Source: Thermoplasmata archaeon (GTDB lineage: Archaea; Thermoplasmatota; Thermoplasmata; GCA-020350865). Taken from it: a stretch of DNA of 64,000 bases. The notes under the pieces are model-generated. The model was given only the letters and a program-made list of their open reading frames with translations. It searched no databases and had not been told where the DNA came from. The DNA lies in assembly GCA_020348445.1 (NCBI GenBank), contig CP070751.1, positions 2,273,153 to 2,337,152 on the forward strand. Reading direction: 5' to 3'. Both the position numbers and the translations under genes were made by a program. Every line of letters starts with the position of its first letter. Position 1 is the stretch's first letter. Shown here piece by piece: positions 36,720-44,754 of this stretch.

Positions 36720-38258
36720 GTGAATTGGCAAAGACAAGTAATCAGAATTTCTTCCATACTCCTGTGTATTATACTGCTTGGAATAACCTTGGGGAGCTCA
36801 TGGAACGTTCATGCACAAGAAGATTCTGTTCCCGTAGAAATAGTATCGACAGATGATTATGATAAAACCATCGAGCCTAAAAGTACTGCCACCTATAATT
36901 GGACTCTAGTAAATAATGACATCAACAACACCTTTGGAGTAGAGATCTCCAAATCGTTGTCAGAATTGGGCTGGACCGCAAATCTAAACCAGGATTATTT
37001 AACTTTGGAGCCAGAATCGACATGGATAGTTGTTCTGAGCGTAACTCCCCCAAAGGACATGAAGCGAGGTGAATTAAAGATCAACTTGAATTTCAATATC
37101 ACAAATAAAACTGGTCGCTGGTATGTTGAACTTCCTCCTGTTTTAACTGAAGTTTACGAGGATCCCAAGGTAATGGGCCTCTTTGATAACCCTTTACCAT
37201 CGCCTCTAGACAATAAGTATGGCGTATTTTTGCTCGATATAATCATTTGGACACTCATCGTTATAATTGCCTATCTGATCTTCGAACAATTAATTCATCG
37301 TTGGACCAAGAAGACGAAGACCGAACTTGACGACATCATATTTAAAATTATAAGATCACCTGTTCTAATCCTCATGATATTATATGGAATTATAACGTCT
37401 TTGGAGGTTTTGGATCTTCCAAAAAATATTGTCGGCTACGTTGAACAGGTATACTTTATCGTCCTCATAATCGTAGTGACTTGGGTTATTTTTAAACTGT
37501 TTAAAGACATCCTAATTTACTACGGAAAGATCTACGCTGAGAAGACTGAGAGCCAGATCGATGATATTCTAATACCAGTTATAGAAAAGGTTGGTGCCAT
37601 CATCATTGTTATGGTTGCCGTGACCATCCTTTTGGCGTACACAGGTATCGATTTGACCATGCTTGCAGTGGGGAGCATAGTAATTAGCATGGTGATTGCC
37701 TTTGCACTCCAGGACACGATCTCTAATTTCTTCAGTGGAATATACATTTTGACAGATAGACCTTTTAAGGTGGACGATCTGATACTTTTAGAATCGGGTG
37801 AAGTCTGTAAAATCGAACATATAGGAATGAGAAGCACCCGTTTGTACAACACTTTAGAACATACAATGATAATAATGCCCAACAATAAGCTGGCCAACGA
37901 CAAAATAGTAAATTACACCGAGCCAGATACAAAATTCAGGATAAGTGTGCAGGTGGGAGTGGCGTATGGAACAGATCCCGATAAGATAATCAAGATTCTA
38001 TTGGATATCGTAGAGAAGAATCCAAACCTTATACATGAACCAGAGCAGTACAAGCCCTCTGTGCGTTTTTCCCGGTTTGCAGATTCCAGCTTGAATTTCG
38101 AACTTGTTGTATGGATAAACGATGTAGAGGATAGATTTGACCTTACCACAAAGATTAACAAAGAGATTGATAGGAAGTTCAAAGAAGAGAACATCGAAAT
38201 TCCATTCCCTCAGAGGGTTGTATGGATGAAGGATGTGAAAAAAAGCAAACAAAAATGA
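36720..38258 (+). CDS. MscS-family mechanosensitive channel with an N-terminal ectodomain
   Basis: 512 residues from GTG 36720 with AGGTGAGG upstream. A signal peptide (residues 1-33) is followed by a beta-rich extracytoplasmic domain of about 115 residues (STATYNWTLVNNDINNTFGVEI...WIVVLSVTPPKDMKRGELKI), similar to archaeal NEW3/CARDB-type domains. Four membrane helices follow between about 165 and 340; the last is the pore helix leading to ALQDTISNFFSGIYI. The MscS beta domain (RPFKVDDLILLESGEVCKIEHIGMRSTRLYN...IIMPNNKLANDKIVNY) and cytoplasmic alpha/beta domain are complete. It releases osmolytes on hypo-osmotic stress; the ectodomain may couple gating to the cell envelope. Confidence 0.92.
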   Translation: MNWQRQVIRISSILLCIILLGITLGSSWNVHAQEDSVPVEIVSTDDYDKTIEPKSTATYNWTLVNNDINNTFGVEISKSLSELGWTANLNQDYLTLEPESTWIVVLSVTPPKDMKRGELKINLNFNITNKTGRWYVELPPVLTEVYEDPKVMGLFDNPLPSPLDNKYGVFLLDIIIWTLIVIIAYLIFEQLIHRWTKKTKTELDDIIFKIIRSPVLILMILYGIITSLEVLDLPKNIVGYVEQVYFIVLIIVVTWVIFKLFKDILIYYGKIYAEKTESQIDDILIPVIEKVGAIIIVMVAVTILLAYTGIDLTMLAVGSIVISMVIAFALQDTISNFFSGIYILTDRPFKVDDLILLESGEVCKIEHIGMRSTRLYNTLEHTMIIMPNNKLANDKIVNYTEPDTKFRISVQVGVAYGTDPDKIIKILLDIVEKNPNLIHEPEQYKPSVRFSRFADSSLNFELVVWINDVEDRFDLTTKINKEIDRKFKEENIEIPFPQRVVWMKDVKKSKQK

Positions 38259-38377
38259 TTGATATCTGATTATCATATTTTTACTTTCATTTAACTCCCC
38301 CACTCAGGTTTTTAAAGACTTTTTTCTATAAGATTTCAGGTACATCGATATTACCTTATCTGTAAGGGGGAGTAGAA

Positions 38378-38893
38378 ATGACTTATGATGATCTAAAGGA
38401 ATTCAAAGGTCGCAAGTATATGGGAATGCCCATAGGAGGAAGGCATGTATGGAATTACCCAAACGGGGTTTGGAAAGAGGAAAAGGTTGATCCAGAAGCC
38501 TGGATTTTTGAGTTTCAATCGATAAAACAAAGGAGTAAATCTGCTCCAGAAAATTCCGGTGTCCCAATAAACACTCAGTATCACTGGTATATCTTAGCTG
38601 ATCAACGGGTCAGAAAAATCGATAAGGACACGTATGAAACTGTAATGGAGGGTGTAAAGCACAAGCTCTCCCACAAAAGACCGCATTGGCGCAAATGGAG
38701 CAGCGAATATCTGAATAACATATCGGACAGGGACAGAATAATGGCGATTTTGAAAGATATGCTCTTGCGACTTACAGTTGACCGCCGATTTGAATATGAA
38801 AATGCAGCAGAGATGTACTTGAAACCGGAAGAAGGTGATGTCAAAGACTGGGTGGGAAATAGACGTGGGGGACTAAAAAGAGATAAGTTCTGA
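38378..38893 (+). CDS. Hypothetical protein
   Basis: 171 residues with AAGGGGGAGTAG shortly before the ATG. The N-terminal part contains GMPIGGRHVWNYPNGVWKEEKV and a QYHWYILADQRVRKIDKDTYETVM segment; the whole is rich in Trp, Tyr and basic residues. No signal peptide, membrane helix or cysteine cluster. I do not recognise a family. It ends close to, and is convergent with, the cold-shock gene. Confidence 0.65.
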   Translation: MTYDDLKEFKGRKYMGMPIGGRHVWNYPNGVWKEEKVDPEAWIFEFQSIKQRSKSAPENSGVPINTQYHWYILADQRVRKIDKDTYETVMEGVKHKLSHKRPHWRKWSSEYLNNISDRDRIMAILKDMLLRLTVDRRFEYENAAEMYLKPEEGDVKDWVGNRRGGLKRDKF

Positions 38894-38974
38894 TGGGTAA
38901 AGTTGAAACTCATATATCGAGGAGAAAAATAAAAAATAGAAAGAAAAAAAGATCTGTTTTTAAACCAACGCAGG

Positions 38975-39166
38975 TTATAGTTTCTTTACATTGGTTGCTT
39001 GTGGGCCCTTTGGGCTCTGTTCGATGTCGAATTCTACAGAATCACCCTCATTCAGGATTGTTCCTTCCGAAAGGGCGTTTTTATGCACGAACACATCCTT
39101 GCCGTCTTCGATTTCAATGAAACCATAGGACTTCCGGTCGTTGTACCATTTCACAGTTCCTTGCAT
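38975..39166 (-). CDS. Cold-shock domain protein (CspA type)
   Basis: A complete 63-residue OB-fold RNA chaperone. It shows the family start [19 protein letters not shown] (RNP1 KSYGFIEI), RNP2 DVFVHKNAL and the ending QATNVKKL. Such proteins melt mRNA secondary structure; they are common in bacteria but patchy in archaea, so acquisition from bacteria is possible. GGAGGTGAAAT lies before the ATG. A perfect inverted repeat at 39181-39199 sits between the TATA box and the ribosome-binding site. Confidence 0.95.
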   Translation of the reverse strand: MQGTVKWYNDRKSYGFIEIEDGKDVFVHKNALSEGTILNEGDSVEFDIEQSPKGPQATNVKKL

Positions 39167-39180
39167 TTGATTTCACCTCC

Positions 39181-39211
39181 TCAGATACTATGTATCTGAT
39201 TCTTAAATAAA
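39181..39211 (-). promoter_or_regulatory. Cold-shock gene promoter with perfect dyad
   Basis: Reading on the minus strand, a TATA-like TTTATTTAA (39202-39210) is followed by TCAGATAC-ATA-GTATCTGA (39199-39181), an 8-bp perfect inverted repeat with 3-nt centre, directly abutting the GAGGAGGTG ribosome-binding site. It could be an operator between TATA and start site or, if transcribed, a hairpin next to the ribosome-binding site. Confidence 0.6.
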
Positions 39212-39462
39212 GAATTTTCAATCAAAAAGTCGTGAAACCAAATTTGGTAGATCCAAAAGGTGTTAGGCTTTTTAATCTTCATCTTTATTACACTCTTGGT
39301 AGACGATAACTACTATAACTACTTTTCCATGCCATTTTACATTCTCGAATAATGGGTATTTATCTTGTATTATGCACAGATAATGTAGTACTACTGATAA
39401 ATTTCCCAAGATCGAATCTGTCAATACAAATGTTTAAGGTCTAATATGTCATATCCATACTC

Positions 39463-39663
39463 ATGGGGCAACAAGAGGTTTATGACTTTCTAAAAGCACA
39501 TCCAAATGAATGGTTCACTTCAAAAGAGATCAGCGAAGGAATAAATATCTCCATCGGCTCCACCACAGTATGTCTTAAGAAGCTACGAGAAAACAATGAG
39601 GTACAATATAAAGCGATAGGGAAAAAGGGTGGAAAGAGAACTCAATATTCTTATAGTTTTTAG
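39463..39663 (+). CDS. Small winged-helix DNA-binding protein
   Basis: 66 residues forming a minimal winged helix: VYDFLKAHPNEWFTSKEISEGINISIGSTTVCLKKLRENNEVQYKAIGKKGGKRTQYSYSF, with recognition helix around ISIGSTTVCLKKLRE and a basic wing (KKGGKRTQ). The pattern resembles MarR-like archaeal regulators. It follows a 296-bp spacer behind the divergent cold-shock gene. Target unknown. Confidence 0.7.
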   Translation: MGQQEVYDFLKAHPNEWFTSKEISEGINISIGSTTVCLKKLRENNEVQYKAIGKKGGKRTQYSYSF

Positions 39664-39924
39664 AATTCGATTTTTTAAAGTCACAAATTTCGGACATCTT
39701 CCATATACGGAATTTTGTACGAGCTAGTTTTAGACCACGCGGTTTTTTAATAGGACCATATGATTTGCGGGAGATCACTTTGTTTTTGAGGTTGCGCAAA
39801 TCGGTGTGTCGGTCAACAGGTTGATAGACAAAAAAACTGTGGGGAGGAGGTTTAAAATCTCTTAATAAAAAGAGTGATTATCAATAGAAAATTTTTTATC
39901 TGTTTATTGCAATAAGTTGCTGTC

Positions 39925-40551
39925 ATGGAAGGGAAGAGATGTATGAACGAAGATAATAGGAGATCAGGAACGAATTTACTCATAATCGGGATAACATTGT
40001 TTTTAATTGGCCTCTTTGATAACCACATATCAGATTTGATTCAGGAATTCAATGATGATGTTCGTATTTACGGTTGGGGTTGGATCCCCCAGCTTATAGG
40101 AGGCCTTCTGGCGATATATGGATTCATGATACTTCTTGAGGAATATCTAGCAACCAGTAAACAGCCATACCCTGGGGTACCTCAACCTACTCCTTTACCT
40201 CTTTTGTTGTTCATGGATAAAGAAATAAAAAAGGTGATATGGCTGCTTATGATCGTAGCCTTGGTTATATACATTCTATCACCGGGTCTACAATGTCAAA
40301 CCGTGGTCATTATTCTATTGGTCCTGGCGATTATATTCCTGATTTTTAGGGGAGAACAGCGCCCTTATTATCCCTATCCGCCTCCATATTATCCACCACG
40401 GCACCAAATGCCTTACAAAGTACGCTCTGCGAAACCTCCCCCATCTCCTAAAGGTGGGAGGGTTAAAATTTGTAAAAGATGCAACACATTGCTCGAGCTT
40501 GATTGGGTTGCATGCCCTATTTGCGGTGAACCCACGTTAGATAAAAGATGA
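39925..40551 (+). CDS. Four-helix membrane protein with C-terminal zinc ribbon
   Basis: 208 residues (or 202 if translation begins at the second ATG, 39943). Helices lie at about 17-35, 51-72, 93-111 and 115-132, followed by a Pro/Tyr-rich linker (RPYYPYPPPYYPPRH) and a rubredoxin-knuckle zinc ribbon CKRCNTLLELDWVACPICG. The zinc ribbon is probably cytosolic, as in the propeller protein encoded at 10058-11821. Not a recognised family. Confidence 0.7.
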   Translation: MEGKRCMNEDNRRSGTNLLIIGITLFLIGLFDNHISDLIQEFNDDVRIYGWGWIPQLIGGLLAIYGFMILLEEYLATSKQPYPGVPQPTPLPLLLFMDKEIKKVIWLLMIVALVIYILSPGLQCQTVVIILLVLAIIFLIFRGEQRPYYPYPPPYYPPRHQMPYKVRSAKPPPSPKGGRVKICKRCNTLLELDWVACPICGEPTLDKR

Positions 40552-40582
40552 TTTTGCGTACAATTTTCGGAAGATAGTTTCT

Positions 40583-40612
40583 GGGGCGCGCAAAAGGGGG
40601 CGCGTCGGTGGA
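40583..40612 (+). repeat. Extragenic repeat element, copy A
   Basis: A 29-bp stretch beginning GGGCGCGCAAAA and ending CGGTGGA (40584-40612) matches copy B at 58892-58920 at 24 of 29 positions, all differences being transitions. CGCGC and GCGCG can pair as a hairpin. It lies 32 nt after a stop codon. Confidence 0.5.
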
Positions 40613-40682
40613 GGAATGGGAGGTTAGGGGAAACGGTAGGGGGGGTTACGAGGGTGGTTGATGTACAGTTGAGATTACGTAT

Positions 40683-40763
40683 GCAGTTCCCACCCATGAG
40701 AGGTGGTCTCAGTTTTGCGGGAGGCCTATCCGCGAAGGTGTACACCGTCTTGGAGTGAACTGC
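40683..40763. other. Cloverleaf-like structured segment
   Basis: An 81-nt segment closed by GCAGTTC (40683-40689) and GAACTGC (40757-40763). Inside are two hairpins of 5 bp with 7-nt loops (CCACC/GGTGG, 40690-40706; GCGGG/TCCGC, 40717-40733) and a GGTGTACACC palindrome (40737-40746). Spacing imitates a tRNA, but T-loop and U33 consensus bases are missing on both strands, so it is not called a tRNA. Confidence 0.45.
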
Positions 40764-40824
40764 TTCTTCTAATTTTCGAGGAGGGTTTGGGAGGGTGTGA
40801 ATGGTATATTATACTGAAACCAAA

Positions 40825-40834
40825 AATATAAATA
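40825..40834 (+). promoter_or_regulatory. TATA box of C25 peptidase gene 1
   Basis: AAATATAAAT lies about 90 nt before the ATG at 40921, giving a leader of about 65 nt. The paralogue at 55918 has the same layout (CATATAAATAA at 55822-55832) and a related leader ending AAGGAGGGAGAGA. Confidence 0.5.
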
Positions 40835-40920
40835 TTCACAATATAATTGCGATCTGGCTTTATAAGGGAATCGCCAAAAAGGACGTTCTCAGAGGGGCCA
40901 ATATAAGGAGGGAGAGAAAA

Positions 40921-43857
40921 ATGAGAAAGGAAAAGGTAATAAGACTGTTTTTATCTCTAATGACAGCTTTTATTTTGGTGGTAAGTGTGTTTGCAAGCGA
41001 AAATACTACATATTATAACGAGATGGATAAGTCCGATGCAGAAAGACTTGAGATAATTCAGCCATCTCAACCACAAGTAACACCCCAGCCAGATGAAAGG
41101 TTCTTCGAGATGGAAAAGGAAACGATTTTAACACCAACGGAGCATGGTAATGACCATGAGGATTTAAAGACTCTAGAAAACAACAAAGTAAATGAAGAAT
41201 TGATCATTGAAGAAGAAACGAGGATAGAAGAGTCCTACGAATTACTTTCTGCAGCGCCACCCGGGGGCTCAAGCACTTACGATTACGTTATCATCACCAC
41301 AAATGATATTGTTGATAATAGTGAAGAACTTGAGCATTTTGTCAATATGAAAGAAATTGAAGGACATTCTGTAAAAATCGTAACTGAAACAGATTTTGAA
41401 GGTCTTACAGGTCAATATCCAAATGATCGAGCCGATAAAATACGAAAGTGGTTGATCGATAATTATCAAACCATGGGTATTGAGTATGTTTTGTTTGTTG
41501 GAGATCCTGATCCTGAAGATTCCAGGGATCCAGGTGATCATGTTGGAGATGTTCCAATGAAGATGTGTTTTACACAATCCTTTACTCCTTTTAATCCGGG
41601 TATTCCAACTGATTTGTACTTTGGAGATCTGGATAGCAATTGGGATTTAGATGGTGATGGAATTTACTGCGAATTTGATTCAATTCTAAATCCGAGAAGT
41701 CCAAATGGGTCAATTCATGAGGATACCTTTTCAATTTTTTGGATTGGGGAAGTCATGTGTAATTTCAGTACCAATTATACTTTTTGGACGTATAGTGATG
41801 ATGCGGTAAAGGTCATGCTTGATGGGGAGTACATCATTGATAATTGGACTCCACACACACAAACTGTTGATGAAGCAACTCGTTTTATGAATGCTGGAAG
41901 ACATGATCTGCAAATATTCTATCGTGATGATTATGGTGATGGGATTATTCGATTGTATTGGAGAACCGAGGTTGATAAAAATGATCCTTGTTTTTTTAAA
42001 AATCAAATTATTCCTTCTTATAACCTTTATGATGAAGGTGGCATTATAGGTGGACTTACTGGGTACTACTATGACAACCCTGATTTTACTGATCATAAAA
42101 TCACTAGGAAGGACCCAGAGGTTGCATTTTTCTGGGGAAGTGGAGATAAGGGATTAAATGATCCAGACCATCACACCGAGGTCATTGTTGGAAGAATTCC
42201 TGTTTACGATGATGATTACGGGCATCTTGAAAAAATTTTTAGAAAAATCATTGATTACGAAACCGATCCAGGTGATATAAGCTGGCGGAAATCTCTTCTT
42301 CTTCCAATGGTGCCCATGGATTCCAAAACTCCAAGTTGGGGTCTTGGTGAAGCATTAAAGGACAATGTTGCTATTCCAAGCGGTTTTTCCTATTACCGCA
42401 TTTATGATGAGGATTACGCATCCTCCGGCGGTCCAACTCCCGAAATCTGGCCTTGTTACTATGATAACACCTACAACGAGTGGAAAAAGGGTTATGGTAT
42501 GGTTACCTGGCATACCCATGGAAATGAAATAAAAGGTACAAGAGTAATGCATCTTGATAATATATCACATCTTGATGATTCAAAACCATCATTTACATTT
42601 CAAGCATCCTGTCTTAATTCATGTCCAGAGCGAAAAGACAATCTAGCATATTCATTGCTCAAACATGGAGGGATTGCAACAGTTTCATCCACAAGAGTAT
42701 CCACATATACGGGAGGTCATTATACATCATTTTATCCACAGCACGTTATAAACCATGATATGGCATATTTCTACACAGGGTATGTCATTTATTATGGAAT
42801 AAACGCGGGGTCTGCACTAAAAGTTGTTAAGAGTGCACATGATCCAATTGGAGCGAATACCCTAAGATATGTTCTCTATGGAGACCCAGATTGCTATCTT
42901 CTGATTACTAATCCCAATGAACCTCCTGTTGTGGACATAAATGGCCCATATACTGGATACGAGGGAAGTTCAATAACATTCGATGCCAGTGGGTCTTATG
43001 ATCCCGAGGGCGATATCTTAGATTATAGATGGGATTTTGATGACGATGGAATTTGGGATACAGAATGGTCAGCAAGTCCCACTGTTAATTATACTTGGGG
43101 TGATGATTACACAGGAGATGTAAAAGTCGAAGTTCGTGATCAACTTGGGAAAACAGGTAATGATACCACTACAGTTAATGTTTATAATTTGGCTCCAGCA
43201 ATCGAGGATGTTAAAGCCTATATTCTTGTGGACTTCACCCTACGAGCAGCCGGCGAGAAATATCACAATGTAGAGATGCTCATTTTAGAGGATGGCTCCC
43301 AAATCGGATACGCGGAAGTTGTCAGGTATCCTGGAAGCCCGGATGATCAGAGCAAAACTTTGGTGGATGTGAAATGTAATGTTACCAAGGTCATCTCGGT
43401 TAAGGTCTTGTATACTCCCTTAAACGACAAAGTAAACGGTCAGCCCAACGGCGCCACCCCATGCTGGGTGAACGTCTCTTTTGAAGATGGAGGTTATAAT
43501 CGCTCTCATCATACCTTCAACGTCAAGCATCCCAATACATGGGAGTGGATAATTGGTGTGAATAAATTCTTTTTAAATCATGAGATGACCTTTGAGGCCG
43601 ATGCCTCTGATGTGGGAAGCGATGATTTGACATTCACCTGGGACTGGGACGATGGAACATCTGATACAGTAACCACTTATTACAACGACGTAGCAAATCC
43701 AGATCCCTTTCCAAGCCCCGAAGGAACCTATCCCTTCTTGGCAATGGATGTGGCAAAACATACTTTCACTGTAAGCGGAAGCTACAATGTCGTGCTAACG
43801 GTATCGGATGATGATGGTGGTGCATCAGGTGTTGTTTTAACCATTTCCCTGATTTAG
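40921..43857 (+). CDS. Secreted gingipain-like (C25) peptidase with inserted PA14 domain and PKD domains, 1
   Basis: 978 residues from ATG 40921 (MRKEKVIRLFLSLMTAFILVVSVFA), behind GGAGGGAGA; the upstream extension of the frame runs through the promoter. After the signal peptide and an acidic pro-like region, a clan CD/C25 fold begins at YDYVIITTND (about 118). A PA14-like domain (about 258-383; DAVKVMLDGEYIIDNW, RHDLQIFYRDDYGDGIIRLYW) is inserted before EVIVGRIPVYDDDY. The catalytic dyad is predicted as His in WHTHGNE (H533) and Cys in FQASCLN (C564). A PKD domain (about 670-755), a linker domain and a second PKD-like domain (about 880-978) follow. No anchor helix. Probably degrades extracellular protein. 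Confidence 0.9.
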   Translation: MRKEKVIRLFLSLMTAFILVVSVFASENTTYYNEMDKSDAERLEIIQPSQPQVTPQPDERFFEMEKETILTPTEHGNDHEDLKTLENNKVNEELIIEEETRIEESYELLSAAPPGGSSTYDYVIITTNDIVDNSEELEHFVNMKEIEGHSVKIVTETDFEGLTGQYPNDRADKIRKWLIDNYQTMGIEYVLFVGDPDPEDSRDPGDHVGDVPMKMCFTQSFTPFNPGIPTDLYFGDLDSNWDLDGDGIYCEFDSILNPRSPNGSIHEDTFSIFWIGEVMCNFSTNYTFWTYSDDAVKVMLDGEYIIDNWTPHTQTVDEATRFMNAGRHDLQIFYRDDYGDGIIRLYWRTEVDKNDPCFFKNQIIPSYNLYDEGGIIGGLTGYYYDNPDFTDHKITRKDPEVAFFWGSGDKGLNDPDHHTEVIVGRIPVYDDDYGHLEKIFRKIIDYETDPGDISWRKSLLLPMVPMDSKTPSWGLGEALKDNVAIPSGFSYYRIYDEDYASSGGPTPEIWPCYYDNTYNEWKKGYGMVTWHTHGNEIKGTRVMHLDNISHLDDSKPSFTFQASCLNSCPERKDNLAYSLLKHGGIATVSSTRVSTYTGGHYTSFYPQHVINHDMAYFYTGYVIYYGINAGSALKVVKSAHDPIGANTLRYVLYGDPDCYLLITNPNEPPVVDINGPYTGYEGSSITFDASGSYDPEGDILDYRWDFDDDGIWDTEWSASPTVNYTWGDDYTGDVKVEVRDQLGKTGNDTTTVNVYNLAPAIEDVKAYILVDFTLRAAGEKYHNVEMLILEDGSQIGYAEVVRYPGSPDDQSKTLVDVKCNVTKVISVKVLYTPLNDKVNGQPNGATPCWVNVSFEDGGYNRSHHTFNVKHPNTWEWIIGVNKFFLNHEMTFEADASDVGSDDLTFTWDWDDGTSDTVTTYYNDVANPDPFPSPEGTYPFLAMDVAKHTFTVSGSYNVVLTVSDDDGGASGVVLTISLI

Positions 43858-44026
43858 TAATAATAATCGCCTTTTGATGGGTGGGCACACAAGAAGGTGC
43901 AGAAGGGAGATATAATATCTCCAAAAAAAGGGAAAAACACATGCACCACTTCTTTCGAACACAAAGCATCGGATACATAAAATATAGCTTTTGCCTTTCC
44001 TTTAGCAAGAATACAGGTGGAGAACC

Positions 44027-44596
44027 TTGACCAAAAACCACTACCAGATACTGGGTGTTTCTCGCAGTGCAACACACAAAGAGATCAAATCTGCTTACCG
44101 CGCCCTTGCCATAAGATATCATCCAGACGTGACACGCTTGGACAAGGAAAAGGCCGAGGAATGGTTCAAGCAGATCTCTGAAGCCTACTGGATTCTCAAG
44201 GATCCGTATAGGCGCAAGAAATACAACCTTACCCTACCTGCTCCCGCGAAAAAAACAAAAGTGATTTACGAGAAGCCGCCACCTTGGGAGCTTCAAAAAG
44301 AAGAAGATTGGATATGGGACGAGCGCCAGCTACGATACCGCAAGAAACAGACCAGTGATAATGGCATGTATGTGGCTCGTTCACCCTTCAGTTTTCTAAA
44401 AAATGGAAGGATTTATCGCCCCAAGACCCGTTTTGACAGGCTCAAGGAGGACTTTCAGAAAGATATGCAATCTTTCAGATTTTGGCTGATTAGGAGGGCA
44501 CGAATTACGCGCTTGAGGTATCGACTGCTTCTTGACTGGCTCAATAAAAGACGCCTTTACAGCCGGCATTTCAAACACCAAAAAAACAAATCTTAG
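44027..44596 (+). CDS. J-domain protein
   Basis: 189 residues beginning with a full J domain (NHYQILGVSRSATHKEIKSAYRALAIRYHPDVT...WILKDPYRRKKYN) including HPD at 32-34, which stimulates DnaK ATPase activity. There is no G/F region, zinc domain or substrate-binding domain of DnaJ; the rest is a basic, aromatic-rich segment (RLKEDFQKDMQSFRFWLIRRARITRLRYRLLLDW) that may contact membrane or nucleic acid. TTG start 44027 is supported by AGGTGGAG. No DnaK or GrpE gene is in the window. Confidence 0.88.
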   Translation: MTKNHYQILGVSRSATHKEIKSAYRALAIRYHPDVTRLDKEKAEEWFKQISEAYWILKDPYRRKKYNLTLPAPAKKTKVIYEKPPPWELQKEEDWIWDERQLRYRKKQTSDNGMYVARSPFSFLKNGRIYRPKTRFDRLKEDFQKDMQSFRFWLIRRARITRLRYRLLLDWLNKRRLYSRHFKHQKNKS

Positions 44597-44754
44597 ACAA
44601 AATTTACGTAAGAAAACTTTAGACTGGCTATACTTTCTCTTAAAGTCCCGAATTCATCAATTAAACATTATATTAGCGCAAATTTTAGACCTTGATAATA
44701 GACCCGAAAAATACTTATCCAGTCATTCCATATAGGTCATGATAGGGTGGGATT

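Noticed and set aside
39575-39799. 74-codon minus-strand ORF with a basic N-terminus
   Set aside because: It overlaps the winged-helix gene on the other strand and its C-terminal half is the antisense of that gene; no start signal.
40413-40745. 110-codon minus-strand ORF over the G-rich spacer
   Set aside because: It runs antisense through the zinc-ribbon end of the preceding gene; the spacer is better explained by its RNA-like inverted repeats.
40683-40763. Calling the cloverleaf-like segment a tRNA gene
   Set aside because: On neither strand are U33, a usable anticodon loop, or the TTCRA T-loop present; D-arm consensus is also absent.
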